Shown: positions 24,937-33,042 of the stretch, one piece after another
Position numbering within the stretch: position 1 is the stretch's first letter
Layout of the letters: the number at the start of each line of letters is the position of its first letter
Origin: DASUPK01 sp963695805
GTDB lineage: Bacteria; Actinomycetota; Thermoleophilia; Solirubrobacterales; 70-9
Assembly: GCA_963695805.1 (NCBI GenBank)
Contig: CAVOHV010000012.1
Span: 1-64,000 of the forward strand
Reading direction: 5' to 3'
Length of the DNA stretch: 64,000 nucleotides
Program-made: the position numbers and the translations under genes
Notes under the pieces: generated by a model
What the model saw: only the letters and a program-made list of their open reading frames with translations
Databases searched by the model: none
What the model was told of the DNA's origin: nothing

Positions 24937-25265
24937 CTAGATGCCTCCGTCGCCGTCATCGGGGCCGCCGTGGTTGTCGGAATCGTTGTCGCCCACGTCA
25001 CCCTGGGGGATGCCGTTCGAGGGAGGTGACGCCTGGGGGCCGGGGCCGGGGCCGGGGCTGGGCGCGGCTTCGGAGATGCCTGCTTGGCGGGCTTGGCTGC
25101 GGGTGCTGGAGCGGAATTGGCCACGGCTGCCGCCTGCGACTGCTTCGCGGGGGCCGGGGAGTTCGAGCTGCTGCCGCTGCTGCCACCGCAGCTGGCCACC
25201 CCCACCGCGATGAGAAGGATCGCCGCCGCGCTGGCGAAGAAGGTGATCGGTCTGCTGCGATTCAT
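24937..25265 (-). pseudogene. Pro/Ala-rich lipoprotein, frameshifted
   Basis: Starts at an ATG (25265) with a lipoprotein signal (FASAAAILLIAVGVASCGGS), then an Ala/Pro/Lys linker. In the GGGGCC-type repeats near 25030-25055 the frame shifts. The alternate frame gives a sensible acidic tail (SNGIPQGDVGDNDSDNHGG, ending DDGDGGI and TAG at 24937), which places the stop two bases before the next gene. The original frame runs over that gene's start. Likely a homopolymer or short-repeat error. The 25266-25504 gap shows nothing else. Confidence 0.7.
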
Positions 25266-25504
25266 GAGTGTTCCTCCGGTCAGGGTTTGGAATCACAGAG
25301 GTTCCCTGCCGCCGGGCTGCCTGTCGTCGGCCCCAGGGAGACACCTTTGCCTGCAACCGGGGCGGTAGTTCGGCGGCTGGTGCATCCGAGGACAGTTAGC
25401 TGGCCTTGCCCGGTGGCAGCAGCAACTTGCCTGCCGCACTCATCTTGAGCCCGATCTGGTTGTGGTGATCGTCGGCGACTGAGTAGCGCGCATAATGCGG
25501 TGCG

Positions 25505-25705
25505 GTGTACGCGGAAGTCAGGCTCCTGAATGGCGATGTCTTCGTGGTGGAGGGGACGGTGGACGAGGTCGAGGGCAAGCTTTCCGATGCCTCTCGATCA
25601 GGCCAAGCCCGTCTCGCCTGGTTCACGGAGTACGGAACCAATGAACCCGTCGGCGTCAACCCGGCGCACGTCGCGAGCCTGAAGGCCAGCGAGACCTCCG
25701 ACTGA
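25505..25705 (+). CDS. Small conserved hypothetical protein
   Basis: 66 aa from a GTG that lies eight bases after a CATAAT box, suggesting a leaderless transcript. Reads as a small beta-rich domain (VRLLNGDVFVVEGTVDEVEG, LAWFTEYGTNEPVGVNPAHV). Sequences of this type are common in Actinobacteria; function unknown to me. Convergent with the next gene. Confidence 0.65.
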   Translation: MYAEVRLLNGDVFVVEGTVDEVEGKLSDASRSGQARLAWFTEYGTNEPVGVNPAHVASLKASETSD

Positions 25706-25714
25706 CCGGCCGGT

Positions 25715-26212
25715 TTAGGGCTTGGAGTCGCGAGAGGCGAGCGGGGCCCGGGGGTCGCGGTGGAGGCGGTCCACCTCGTGCAGGACCTCGCGACGGGCGT
25801 GGAACTTGCGCTCGTATCCCCTCACCCGCTTGATCGCCGCGATGTCGGCCTCGTCGAGCGCGGCCAGGACCTCGTCGCTGCTGAGCGCGTGGTAGCCGGG
25901 CAGCGGCTCATCCTGACGCAGCCAGCGAAGCTTGTCGAAGACGCTGACCCGATCCTGGTGCGTGTGCTCGTAGCTCTCGATCTCCGCGAGCTCGACCTGG
26001 GAACGGCCGGATAGCGACGTGACCACTTCCTTGGTCTTCAGCTTGTCGTATCCGGGGACCGGCTCATTGACCGCGGCGGCGGTCTTTCATGCCTCCGGTC
26101 GCTGGGATCCCGCCGGCACGGCGGAGGGGGGCGGGATTGGCGAAGCCGACGGGATCGGCGATGCGGCCGGCACCGGTGAGGCTGGAGGAATCGAGATGAT
26201 CGCCGTGGCCAT
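25715..26212 (-). pseudogene. Two-repeat helical protein with in-frame TGA
   Basis: From the ATG at 26212 the frame reads a Pro/Ala/Ser leader, hits TGA at 26087-26089, then continues in the same frame with KTAAAVNEPVPGYDKLKTKE and a second, similar unit (EPLPGYHALSSDEVLAALDE). Each unit has PGY-x-L...E-V followed by a helix with YE(R/H). This two-unit protein is recognisable from actinobacterial genomes but has no assigned role. Because reading frame and homology cross the TGA, it is either a point error, a true nonsense mutation or, least likely, recoded. A GTG at 26026 could express the second part alone. Confidence 0.65.
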
Positions 26213-26255
26213 AAGAACACACTACCACGAATTCATGAAATACTCTTCCGGTGTC

Positions 26256-26555
26256 ATGGTAGGCAAGAACTCACAGGAGACCACTCCCAGCTGGGACTTC
26301 CTGACCAACCACGCTCATGTCCTGGTCTGCGTCGCGCGCGACCCCGGAATCCGGCTTCGAGACATCGCCACCGCCGTCGGCATCACCGAGCGCGCCGCCC
26401 ATCGGATCGTCTCGGAGCTTGTGGACGAGGGCTACGTGGTGCGGGAGCGGCAGGGCCGAAGGAACCGCTACGAGGTCAAGACCAAGCTGCCGCTGCGCCA
26501 CCCCCTTGCCGAGGAGCATGAGGTCGGCGATCTGCTCGAGGTGTTGGTCGGCTAG
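26256..26555 (+). CDS. Winged-helix HTH regulator, MarR-like
   Basis: 99 aa. The HTH is clear: HVLVCVARDPGIRLRDIATA then GITERAAHRIVSELVDEGYV, with a wing (RERQGRRNRYEVK). The C-terminus lacks the long MarR dimer helix, so it is a minimal winged-helix protein of the type found beside redox or drug-response genes. An earlier ATG at 26235 would add seven residues. Divergent from the interrupted gene at 25715-26212 and 44 bases before the EamA transporter, a plausible target. Confidence 0.82.
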   Translation: MVGKNSQETTPSWDFLTNHAHVLVCVARDPGIRLRDIATAVGITERAAHRIVSELVDEGYVVRERQGRRNRYEVKTKLPLRHPLAEEHEVGDLLEVLVG

Positions 26556-26599
26556 CGAGAAGACGGTCCAGCGGGCATCACGACCGCTGGAGAGAGAAG

Positions 26600-27517
26600 A
26601 TGCTCAGCGCTGTGATCCTCGGACTCGCGCTCGCCGTCGCGTGCGCGCTCGCGACGAGCGTCTCCTTTCTGCTCAAGCAGCGCGGCGCCGTCTCGGCACC
26701 TCCGGTGCGCGGTCGGCACCCGGTTCAAAGCGCGGCCGGGCTCTTTCACTCCCGGTGGTTCGCGGTGGGCTGGCTCGTGGCGCTCGGAGCCTGGGCGCTT
26801 CACGTCGGCGCCCTCGCCCTCGCACCGCTGTCGGTCGTACAGGCCGTCCTCTCCGCCGGGTTAGTCTTCCTCGCCGTGCTCGCCGAGCGGTTCTTCGGCT
26901 TCCGCCTCGGTCGGCGGCAGTGGACCGGATTGGTCATCACGGCGGTGGGACTCGCGATCATCGGGATTACCCAAGGGGCGCAACCCAGCGAGCCTCCGGG
27001 CTACGCACTCGCCGCCTTGATCATCATCGAGGTCGGCGTCCTCCTGGTCGCCACGGGAGTTGCCGTGATGGCTGGCCGCATCCGCGTTCTCCAGGCGAGG
27101 GAGGGCCTGCTACTCGGTGCAGCCGCCGGCGCGCTGTTCGGCATCTCGGACATAGCGCTCAAGTTCCTCACCCATGCCGTTCAAGACGGGGTGCTGGAGC
27201 TGATCAGCCCATGGGCTGTGGCGGCGCTGGCCGCCTCGGTCATCGCTTTCTACGCCTCGGCCCGTGGCCTGCAGATCGGCCCGGGGGTCGAGGTCATCGC
27301 GATCACTTCGGTGGCGGCCAACCTCATCGCGATCGTCGGCGGCGTCCTGGTCTTTCGCGATTCGATCGGACACGGGACGGTGCCGATCGCCGGACGGATG
27401 ATCGCGTTCGGACTCGTCATCGCAGGCGCGGCTTTGATCCCAGCTCCGCTCCGGGTCTCCGGTGAACACTCCAAGCCCGACGAGGCAGCTGGCGCCACGA
27501 TCGGGTCAAGCGATTGA
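26600..27517 (+). CDS. EamA/DMT-family transporter
   Basis: 305 aa with about ten hydrophobic helices in two EamA-type halves (HVGALALAPLSVVQAVLSAG; AVAALAASVIAFYASARGLQ). The VVQAVLSAGLVFLAVLAERF block is close to the DMT proteins of Actinobacteria. Inner-membrane exporter or carrier; substrate unknown. An adequate ribosome site (GGAGAGAAG) precedes the ATG. It ends by overlapping the tail of an opposite-strand regulator remnant. Confidence 0.88.
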   Translation: MLSAVILGLALAVACALATSVSFLLKQRGAVSAPPVRGRHPVQSAAGLFHSRWFAVGWLVALGAWALHVGALALAPLSVVQAVLSAGLVFLAVLAERFFGFRLGRRQWTGLVITAVGLAIIGITQGAQPSEPPGYALAALIIIEVGVLLVATGVAVMAGRIRVLQAREGLLLGAAAGALFGISDIALKFLTHAVQDGVLELISPWAVAALAASVIAFYASARGLQIGPGVEVIAITSVAANLIAIVGGVLVFRDSIGHGTVPIAGRMIAFGLVIAGAALIPAPLRVSGEHSKPDEAAGATIGSSD

Positions 27518-27700
27518 CAGGTCTCCGGCCACGGTGCTCGCAAGCAGCGCGAGCTCTTCGGTCGACTCGCCGCCGGGCTCGGCGTGGTAGGCGAGCAGGG
27601 CCTGACCGTCGCGACCCTCGATATTCAGCTTCTCGTAGCGCAGGCGCATGGTGCCCATATCGAGCTGCTTGGACGACTCGCCCGCCCCCAGAAAGCCGCC
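27506..27700 (-). pseudogene. C-terminal remnant of a MmyB-type XRE regulator
   Basis: On the minus strand the frame ending TGA at 27506 reads SSKQLDMGTMRLRYEKLNIE, then GRDGQALLAYHAEPGGESTE and ELALLASTVAG. This matches the last ~55 residues of the MmyB-like ligand-binding domain that follows XRE HTH domains. Upstream codons lose similarity and no start or HTH is present. A truncated gene; the 3' end overlaps the EamA stop. Confidence 0.55.
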
Positions 27701-27732
27701 ATGCGCTCGGTGAACGCAACGTGAACGGATGA

Positions 27733-28026
27733 ATGCGCGTCGAGTACGCGAAAGGCGTGTTCGGGAAGAGGATGGAGCTCACCATCCTCAGCACCCACCT
27801 GGTCCGCTTTCTCGGCCCGGCCCTCGGCCGTCGGGCAAGGGGCGCTCTCTCGGCGGCCGGAGTCTCGGTGATCGAGCGCCATCCGAGTGGCGAGTGGGGA
27901 CCGCAGCTGCAGCGGTACCTCGTTTCTGTGGAGGCCCGCGACGGCGCCGACGCGATCCGCCGGGTACGTGTCGCACTCCAGGACCAAGGCAGCTACGCCC
28001 GCTTCTCCGTCCAGCACGCTGAGTAG
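27733..28026 (+). CDS. Hypothetical protein
   Basis: 97 aa; translation may start at MRVEYAK or at MELTILSTHL (codon 15). The C-terminal half (YLVSVEARDGADAIRRVRVA, LQDQGSYARFSVQHAE) looks like a small alpha/beta domain. No motif recognised. It precedes the DNA-repair gene by about 80 bases on the same strand. Confidence 0.5.
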   Translation: MRVEYAKGVFGKRMELTILSTHLVRFLGPALGRRARGALSAAGVSVIERHPSGEWGPQLQRYLVSVEARDGADAIRRVRVALQDQGSYARFSVQHAE

Positions 28027-28109
28027 CAGCCAGCCTCTTGCCTGAGATCTCACGCTTCGGCGTGCAGGGCCGTTTATCTGGGACGGCACTCGACCGAGAG
28101 GACGACGAC

Positions 28110-28661
28110 ATGCCCCACGCGCAAGCCCACTGGACGATTTACGAGAGCCCGATTGGGCCCCTGACCATCGTCGCGGGGCCGAGCGGGATCAGCAATCTGA
28201 ACTTCCCGGGCCGGCTGCGCACGCCCGCCGAGGCCGCGAAGCGGCCAATGCCGGAGACCGTCAGCCAGCTCGAGGCCTATTTCGCCGGCGAGCTCCGGAG
28301 CTTCGATCTGGCGGTCGATCTGCACGGCACCCCCCTACAGAAGGCGGTGTGGGATGAGCTGCTCCAGATCCCCTACGGGACGACCACGAGCTATGGCGAG
28401 CTCGCCGGGCGGATCGACGCGTCCCTGTATCGCTCCGACGTCGAGCCCTACCAGCGCGCACGGGTCGTGGGTGCCGCCAACGGTCGCAATCCGGTCTCGA
28501 TCATCGTCCCCTGCCACCGCGTGATCGGCGCGGACGGCTCCCTGACCGGCTACGGCGGCGGCCTGCAGCGAAAGCAAGCGCTGATCAACCTGGAGCGCAG
28601 GAGCTTGGCCGGCGAGCCACTCGATCCGAGCTGGTCCAACCGCCAGCTCCCAATGATGTGA
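28110..28661 (+). CDS. ogt: Methylated-DNA--protein-cysteine methyltransferase
   Basis: 183 aa. Active-site segment IIVPCHRVIGADGSLTGYGG with the alkyl-accepting Cys, preceded by PYGTTTSYGELAGRI and GAANGRNPVS, which form the HTH/arginine-finger DNA-binding part. It transfers the alkyl group from O6-alkylguanine to itself. I start at the ATG with GAGAGGACGAC upstream rather than the ATG at 28038. The linker in the HTH (ASLYRSDVEPYQRARVV) is longer than usual. Confidence 0.93.
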   Translation: MPHAQAHWTIYESPIGPLTIVAGPSGISNLNFPGRLRTPAEAAKRPMPETVSQLEAYFAGELRSFDLAVDLHGTPLQKAVWDELLQIPYGTTTSYGELAGRIDASLYRSDVEPYQRARVVGAANGRNPVSIIVPCHRVIGADGSLTGYGGGLQRKQALINLERRSLAGEPLDPSWSNRQLPMM

Positions 28662-28757
28662 CCAGGAGAACCAGGGTTGGTCGACGGTTCGAGTCCTCGG
28701 GCACCTCACTGACCGGCGGTCCTTGCCCCGGCGTTCTGCCGGGACTAGGCTGGCTCC

Positions 28758-29150
28758 GTGCCGACCACCCAGAAGCCGATCGAGGTAATCCAGGCACGCA
28801 GCTTGATCGCGTCGTTGTCGACGGCGGCTTTCCTGGTGGACGAGGCCGGGACGCTGCTCTTCTACAACCACGCGGCCGGGGAGCTTCTCGGGATGTCGTT
28901 CGAGGAGGCAGGCGAGATGCCGCCCGAGGACTGGGGCAGCCGCTTTCGCCCGCGTGAGCCCGGGGGGCGCGAGTTAGCGGTCGAAGAGCTGCCGCTGGCG
29001 GTCGCGCTTCGCGATGGCGAACCCGGCCATGCCCGCATGGAGATCACTGGGGCCGGCGGGGAGGATCACCAGATCGCGGTCAGCGCGATCCCGATCCGCG
29101 GCCAGTCCGGGTTGCAGCACGGGGCCTTCGCCATCTTCTGGCCTGCGTAG
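28758..29150 (+). CDS. Single PAS-domain protein
   Basis: 130 aa from a GTG. One PAS fold: AAFLVDEAGTLLFYNHAAGE, LLGMSFEEAGEMPPEDW, and a final strand pair with ISAIPIRG-type sequence (IAVSAIPIRGQSG). No kinase, HTH or cyclase output domain follows, so it is a stand-alone sensor or a partner module. The neighbour on the opposite strand is a VOC protein. Confidence 0.82.
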   Translation: MPTTQKPIEVIQARSLIASLSTAAFLVDEAGTLLFYNHAAGELLGMSFEEAGEMPPEDWGSRFRPREPGGRELAVEELPLAVALRDGEPGHARMEITGAGGEDHQIAVSAIPIRGQSGLQHGAFAIFWPA

Positions 29151-29155
29151 AAGCC

Positions 29156-29527
29156 TCAGCGCCGGTCGACCTTCGGCTGCCAAAAGGCGACCTCGCCCCC
29201 GTCCGGGGTCGAGACGACGCTCCGCCAGCCCTCGGGCCCCTCGCGCGGGCCGAGCAGCACCTCGCCGCCCAGCCCCTGGGCCCGATCCGTGGTCGCGCGG
29301 ACGTCGCGCACCTCGACGTAGGGGAGCCAGAGCGGCTGGTCGGCGGCGCATTCGACGACGCCGCCCCCGACCCGGTCCCCCATCCCCAGAGCCAGATACG
29401 AGCCCTCCCCCGCCTGGATCCGCTCCGGCCGCCAGCCGAAGAGGTGTGCGTAGAAGTCGACCGCGCCGCGCAGATCGCCGGTATGGAGCTCGAGATGGAC
29501 CACGGAGTTGGAATTGGGTTGGCTCAT
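29156..29527 (-). CDS. VOC-family (glyoxalase/bleomycin-resistance fold) protein
   Basis: 123 aa from MSQPN. N-terminal VVHLELHTGDLRGAVDFYAH, FGWRPERIQAGEGSYLALGM, and second half YVEVRDVRATTDRAQGLGGE, VSTPDGGEVAFWQPK give the paired beta-alpha-beta3 modules. Putative metal ligands are the His of VVHLEL and a terminal Glu. Substrate unknown; similar proteins sit beside ECF sigma factor genes. Confidence 0.88.
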   Translation of the reverse strand: MSQPNSNSVVHLELHTGDLRGAVDFYAHLFGWRPERIQAGEGSYLALGMGDRVGGGVVECAADQPLWLPYVEVRDVRATTDRAQGLGGEVLLGPREGPEGWRSVVSTPDGGEVAFWQPKVDRR

Positions 29528-29615
29528 CGCCTGCCATTTAGACCGACGGTGGCGCACAAATTCATCGCTGCCGATGAATTCCGGCGGCGCGCTCCGTCTA
29601 GTCTCCATAGAACCG

Positions 29616-30734
29616 ATGACACCGAGCCGGACAGAGTCGACGGTGCAGGAGAAGGAGCTCCTCGAGACCGCCAAAGAGGGCAGTGAGGACGCCTACCGGC
29701 GCCTGGTCGAGCCCCACCGCTCGGAGCTCCATGCCCACTGCTACAGGATGCTCGGCTCCGTGCAGGACGCCGAGGATGCGCTCCAGGAGGCGCTGGTACG
29801 CGCCTGGCGGGGCCTCCCGAGGTTCGAGGGGCGCAGCTCTCTTCGTTCCTGGCTCTACCGGATCGCCACCAACACCTCGCTGGACGCGATCGAGCGCCGG
29901 CCGAAGCGCGTGCTGCCGATCGACTACAGGCCAGCCGCCGATCCGCATGGCGGCGTCGGCGAGCCGGTCGTGGAGTCGGTCTGGATTGAGCCCTATCCGG
30001 ACGAGACGCTGGGGATCGAGGACGGATATGCCTCGCCTGGCGCCCGCTACGAGCAGCGCGAGGCGGTCGAGCTCTCCTTCATAGCGGCGCTTCAGCTCCT
30101 TCCTGCGAACCAGCGCGCGGTGCTCATCCTGCGCGAGGTGCTGGGCTTCTCCGCGCAGGAGACAGCCGACACGCTCGACACCAGCGTGGCCTCGGTGAAC
30201 AGCGCGCTGCAGCGCGCCCGCGCGACGGTTGAGAAGAAGCTTCCCGACCAGAGCCAGCAGGAGACGTTGCGTTCGCTGGGCGACGAGCGGCTGCGGGAGA
30301 TCGTCGAGCAGTACGCCGACGCCTGGGAGCGAAACGACGTCGACACGGTCGTCTCGATGCTGGCCGAGGACGCGGCCTTCACGATGCCTCCGATGGCCCG
30401 CTGGTTCCAGGGCCACGACGGCATCAGGGGCTTCCTCGAGCTTTGGTCCATGCTCCCCGACTGGGGCTGGCGGTCGATCCCCACGACCGCCAACGGCCAG
30501 CCGGCGCTCGCCTTCTACAGCTGGGACGCGGAGCAGGGGGCGCACGTCCCCTTCGCGGTCAATGTGCTCACCTTCGAGGGCGAGAAGATCAAGGAGGTGG
30601 ACGCCTTTATCCTGCGGGCCTCGATGGATCCGGACCCGGATGTGCAGGCGCGGACCCCCGAGCAGCCGGCCGACTACGAGAAGCTCGCGGCCGCCTACGA
30701 GCGCTTCGGGCTGCCGGCGCGGCTGGATGACTGA
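29616..30734 (+). CDS. ECF sigma factor with SnoaL-like C-terminal domain (SigG/SigJ-type)
   Basis: 372 aa. Sigma region 2: AHCYRMLGSVQDAEDALQEA then SSLRSWLYRIATNTSLDAIE. Region 4: LLPANQRAVLILREVLGFSA, SVNSALQRARATVEKK. From ~220 a SnoaL/NTF2-like domain follows (QYADAWERNDVDTVVSMLAE, AAFTMPPMARWFQGHDGIRG). Sigma factors with this tail are controlled by the tail rather than by a separate anti-sigma factor. I start at MTPSRTES; the longer open frame overlaps the divergent VOC gene. It may drive the exporter downstream, but its target promoter is not known. Confidence 0.93.
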   Translation: MTPSRTESTVQEKELLETAKEGSEDAYRRLVEPHRSELHAHCYRMLGSVQDAEDALQEALVRAWRGLPRFEGRSSLRSWLYRIATNTSLDAIERRPKRVLPIDYRPAADPHGGVGEPVVESVWIEPYPDETLGIEDGYASPGARYEQREAVELSFIAALQLLPANQRAVLILREVLGFSAQETADTLDTSVASVNSALQRARATVEKKLPDQSQQETLRSLGDERLREIVEQYADAWERNDVDTVVSMLAEDAAFTMPPMARWFQGHDGIRGFLELWSMLPDWGWRSIPTTANGQPALAFYSWDAEQGAHVPFAVNVLTFEGEKIKEVDAFILRASMDPDPDVQARTPEQPADYEKLAAAYERFGLPARLDD

Positions 30735-30747
30735 GCTTCACGATCGC

Positions 30748-30778
30748 TTGACTTCGACCTAGGTCGAACCGCTACAAA
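30748..30778 (+). promoter_or_regulatory. Candidate promoter of the MFS exporter gene
   Basis: TTGACT (30748-30753) and TACAAA (30773-30778) with a 19-base spacer, giving a leader of about 65 bases before the exporter ATG. The spacer is longer than the 17-base optimum and holds a perfect palindrome. Confidence 0.5.
30753..30768. promoter_or_regulatory. 16-bp perfect palindromic operator
   Basis: TTCGACCTAGGTCGAA is its own reverse complement and lies between the -35 and -10 boxes. This is where TetR- or MarR-type repressors usually sit in front of DHA2 drug exporters. No TetR gene is adjacent. Confidence 0.6.
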
Positions 30779-30850
30779 ACCGATTAGTTCCGGGGGCGGA
30801 GGCGGTCGTAATTGAAAACGACTGAACACATGCGCAGGAGGAAGATTTAG

Positions 30851-32398
30851 ATGACGCAGGCACAGGTGGGAACGCAGCAGCATGAAACGGGTGGCTCCTC
30901 GGCTCCGCCTGAAGAGCCCCCTCGCGTCACCAGCGACCGCAACCGGTGGGTCGCGCTGTACGTGCTCTGCATCAGCGTGCTGATGATCGTCCTCGACGTC
31001 ACCGTCGTGAACGTCGCGCTCCCCTCGATCAAGGACGATCTGGGCTTCTCGCAGTCGAGCCTCGCGTGGGTCGTGAATGCTTACCTGATCACGTTCGGCG
31101 GGCTGCTGCTGCTCGCGGGGCGGCTGGGCGATCTGATCGGCCGCCGGACGATCCTGCTCTACGGCCTGGCGGTCTTCGTTATCGCGTCAGTGCTCTGCGG
31201 CCTCTCGCAGACCGAGGCGATGCTGATCGGCGCGCGGCTCCTCCAGGGCATCGGCGGCGCGATGACCTCGGCCGTTGTCCTCGGCATGATCGTGACCATG
31301 TTCCCGGAGCCGCGGGAGCAGGCCAAGGCGGTGGGGGTCTACGCCTTCGTCGCCTCGGCGGGCGGTGCGGTCGGCCTGCTGATCGGCGGTGTCGTCACGC
31401 AGGCGATCAGCTGGCACTGGATCTTCTTCATCAATGCTCCGATCGGGCTCTTCACGGCGATCTACGCCCACCGCCTGCTCGAGAAGGACAAGGGGATCGG
31501 CTTCGGCCAGGGCGCGGACACGCTCGGGGCCGTGCTGATCACCGCTTCGCTGATGCTCGGCGTCTACACGATCGTCGAGCCCGCCGCCAAGGACGGCTGG
31601 GGCGCTCCGCTGACCCTGGGGCTCGGCGCCGGCTCTCTCATCCTGCTCGCGCTGTTCATCGCGCGCGAGGCGACCACGGACAATCCCCTGATCCCGCTGC
31701 GGATCTTCCGCTCGCGGAACGTCACGGGCGCGAACCTCGTCCAGGTGCTGACGGTCGCGGGGATGTTCGGCGTGTTCTTCATGGGCTCGCTCTACCTGCA
31801 GCAGGTCCAGGGTTACGACGCACTCCAGATCGGGCTCGCCTTCCTGCCGGTGACGATCATCATGGGCACGCTCACCGGCCGCTACTCCGAGCCGCTGATC
31901 ATGCGCTTCGGCGCGCGGCGGCTGCTCTTCCCCGGCCTCGCCCTGGTTGCCGCCGGGCTCGCGTACTTCACGCGCGCCCCGGTCGACGGCAACTATGTCG
32001 TCTACATCCTGCCGGTCCTCATCCTGCTCGGCACCGGCGTGGGAATCTGCTTCCCCGCTCTGATGACGCTCGCGATGTCGGGCGCCACGCGGGCAGATGC
32101 CGGCCTCGCCTCCGGCCTGGTCAATACGTCCGCCCAGGTCGGCGGCGCGCTCGGCCTGGCGGTGCTGGCGACGCTTTCCACGTCTCGCACCGACAGCCTC
32201 GAGGCCGCCGGGCATTCGACGGCCTCGGCGCTGACCAGCGGCTTTCACCTGGCGTTCTGGGTCGCCTCGGGCCTCGTCGTGGCCGCGATCGCCGTTGCCG
32301 CGACCGTGATCCAGCCCGAGACCAAGGCCGCCGAGCAGTTCACGGACGAGGAGTCCGAGGAGATGCCGAGCGAGGCCGTCTACTCGGAGGCCGCGTAA
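30851..32398 (+). CDS. DHA2/EmrB-QacA-type MFS drug exporter
   Basis: 515 aa, fourteen hydrophobic helices. MFS DHA2 landmarks: LMIVLDVTVVNVALPSIKDD in helix 1 (motif D1), GRLGDLIGRRTILLYGL (motif A), and MTSAVVLGMIVTMFPEPRE before helix 5, with GSAGGAVGLLIGGV-type motif C. A strong ribosome site (AGGAGGAAGATTTAG) precedes the ATG. It uses the proton gradient to export hydrophobic compounds. Downstream, 10 bases away, is a deazaflavin-type protein. Expression is likely repressed through the palindrome at 30753. Confidence 0.94.
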   Translation: MTQAQVGTQQHETGGSSAPPEEPPRVTSDRNRWVALYVLCISVLMIVLDVTVVNVALPSIKDDLGFSQSSLAWVVNAYLITFGGLLLLAGRLGDLIGRRTILLYGLAVFVIASVLCGLSQTEAMLIGARLLQGIGGAMTSAVVLGMIVTMFPEPREQAKAVGVYAFVASAGGAVGLLIGGVVTQAISWHWIFFINAPIGLFTAIYAHRLLEKDKGIGFGQGADTLGAVLITASLMLGVYTIVEPAAKDGWGAPLTLGLGAGSLILLALFIAREATTDNPLIPLRIFRSRNVTGANLVQVLTVAGMFGVFFMGSLYLQQVQGYDALQIGLAFLPVTIIMGTLTGRYSEPLIMRFGARRLLFPGLALVAAGLAYFTRAPVDGNYVVYILPVLILLGTGVGICFPALMTLAMSGATRADAGLASGLVNTSAQVGGALGLAVLATLSTSRTDSLEAAGHSTASALTSGFHLAFWVASGLVVAAIAVAATVIQPETKAAEQFTDEESEEMPSEAVYSEAA

Positions 32399-32408
32399 CG
32401 TTCGTCCG

Positions 32409-32792
32409 GTGGACGAGCGGATCAGGCGCGCGCTCGAGAACGATCGGACGATCGACATCACCACCACCGGCCGCAACAGCGGCCAGCCTCGGCGGATCGA
32501 GGTCTGGCGGTACCTCCACGACGGCCGGATCTTCCTGAGCGGGTCGCCCGGCACCCGTGACTGGTACGCCAACCTGCTTGCGAAGCCGGAGTTCACCTTC
32601 CATCTGAAGGGGAGCGTTCAGGCCGATCTGCCGGCGATCGCGCACCCAGTCACGGACGAGACGGAACGGCGCAAGGTGATGCCCAGCATCCTCGACGACC
32701 TCGGGCGAGGCTCCGGCGACCTCGAGGAGTTCGTCGCCCGCAGCCCGCTGGTCGAGGTCGAGTTTCCCGACACGGCCGACACCTCGCGATAA
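32409..32792 (+). CDS. Deazaflavin-dependent nitroreductase-family protein (DUF385)
   Basis: 127 aa from a GTG. The split-barrel fold shows in ITTTGRNSGQPRRIEVWRYL, GRIFLSGSPGTRDWYANLLA and PEFTFHLKGSVQADLPAIAH. Relatives bind F420 and reduce nitro or quinone substrates, as Ddn does in mycobacteria. It follows the exporter by ten bases, so the two are probably cotranscribed. Confidence 0.88.
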   Translation: MDERIRRALENDRTIDITTTGRNSGQPRRIEVWRYLHDGRIFLSGSPGTRDWYANLLAKPEFTFHLKGSVQADLPAIAHPVTDETERRKVMPSILDDLGRGSGDLEEFVARSPLVEVEFPDTADTSR

Positions 32793-32814
32793 CGGCTTCG
32801 TTACCGTCCCGGCC

Positions 32815-33042
32815 GTGAGCTCTCACGGTTCGAGAAGGTGGCGGCTGCGGCCGCTGGTGCTCGGCATGGCGGCCGTCGCGGCCCTGGCCGCCGCGGGCTG
32901 CGGCGAGAAATCCGAACCGGCGGTGCACCCCCCGACCACCGTGGCCGCGCCCACGACCACGCCAACGACCACGGCGCCCGGACCCACGACCACGAAGCCG
33001 GCACAGACCCCGACCGCTCCGGTGCCGAAGACGACTCCCTAG
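32815..33042 (+). CDS. Small Thr/Pro-rich lipoprotein
   Basis: 75 aa from a GTG. Twin-arginine-like basic start, hydrophobic segment (LVLGMAAVAALAAAGCGE) ending in a lipobox Cys, then only Thr/Pro/Ala repeats. It is a surface-tethered, probably glycosylated or unstructured lipoprotein. Its stop overlaps the kinase stop on the opposite strand. Confidence 0.72.
   Translation: MSSHGSRRWRLRPLVLGMAAVAALAAAGCGEKSEPAVHPPTTVAAPTTTPTTTAPGPTTTKPAQTPTAPVPKTTP

Noticed and set aside
28680..28715. tRNA-3'-end-like stretch (GGTTCGAGTCCTCGGGCACC)
   Set aside because: The T-stem does not pair, and no anticodon or acceptor arm fits around it; chance resemblance or a very degraded relic.
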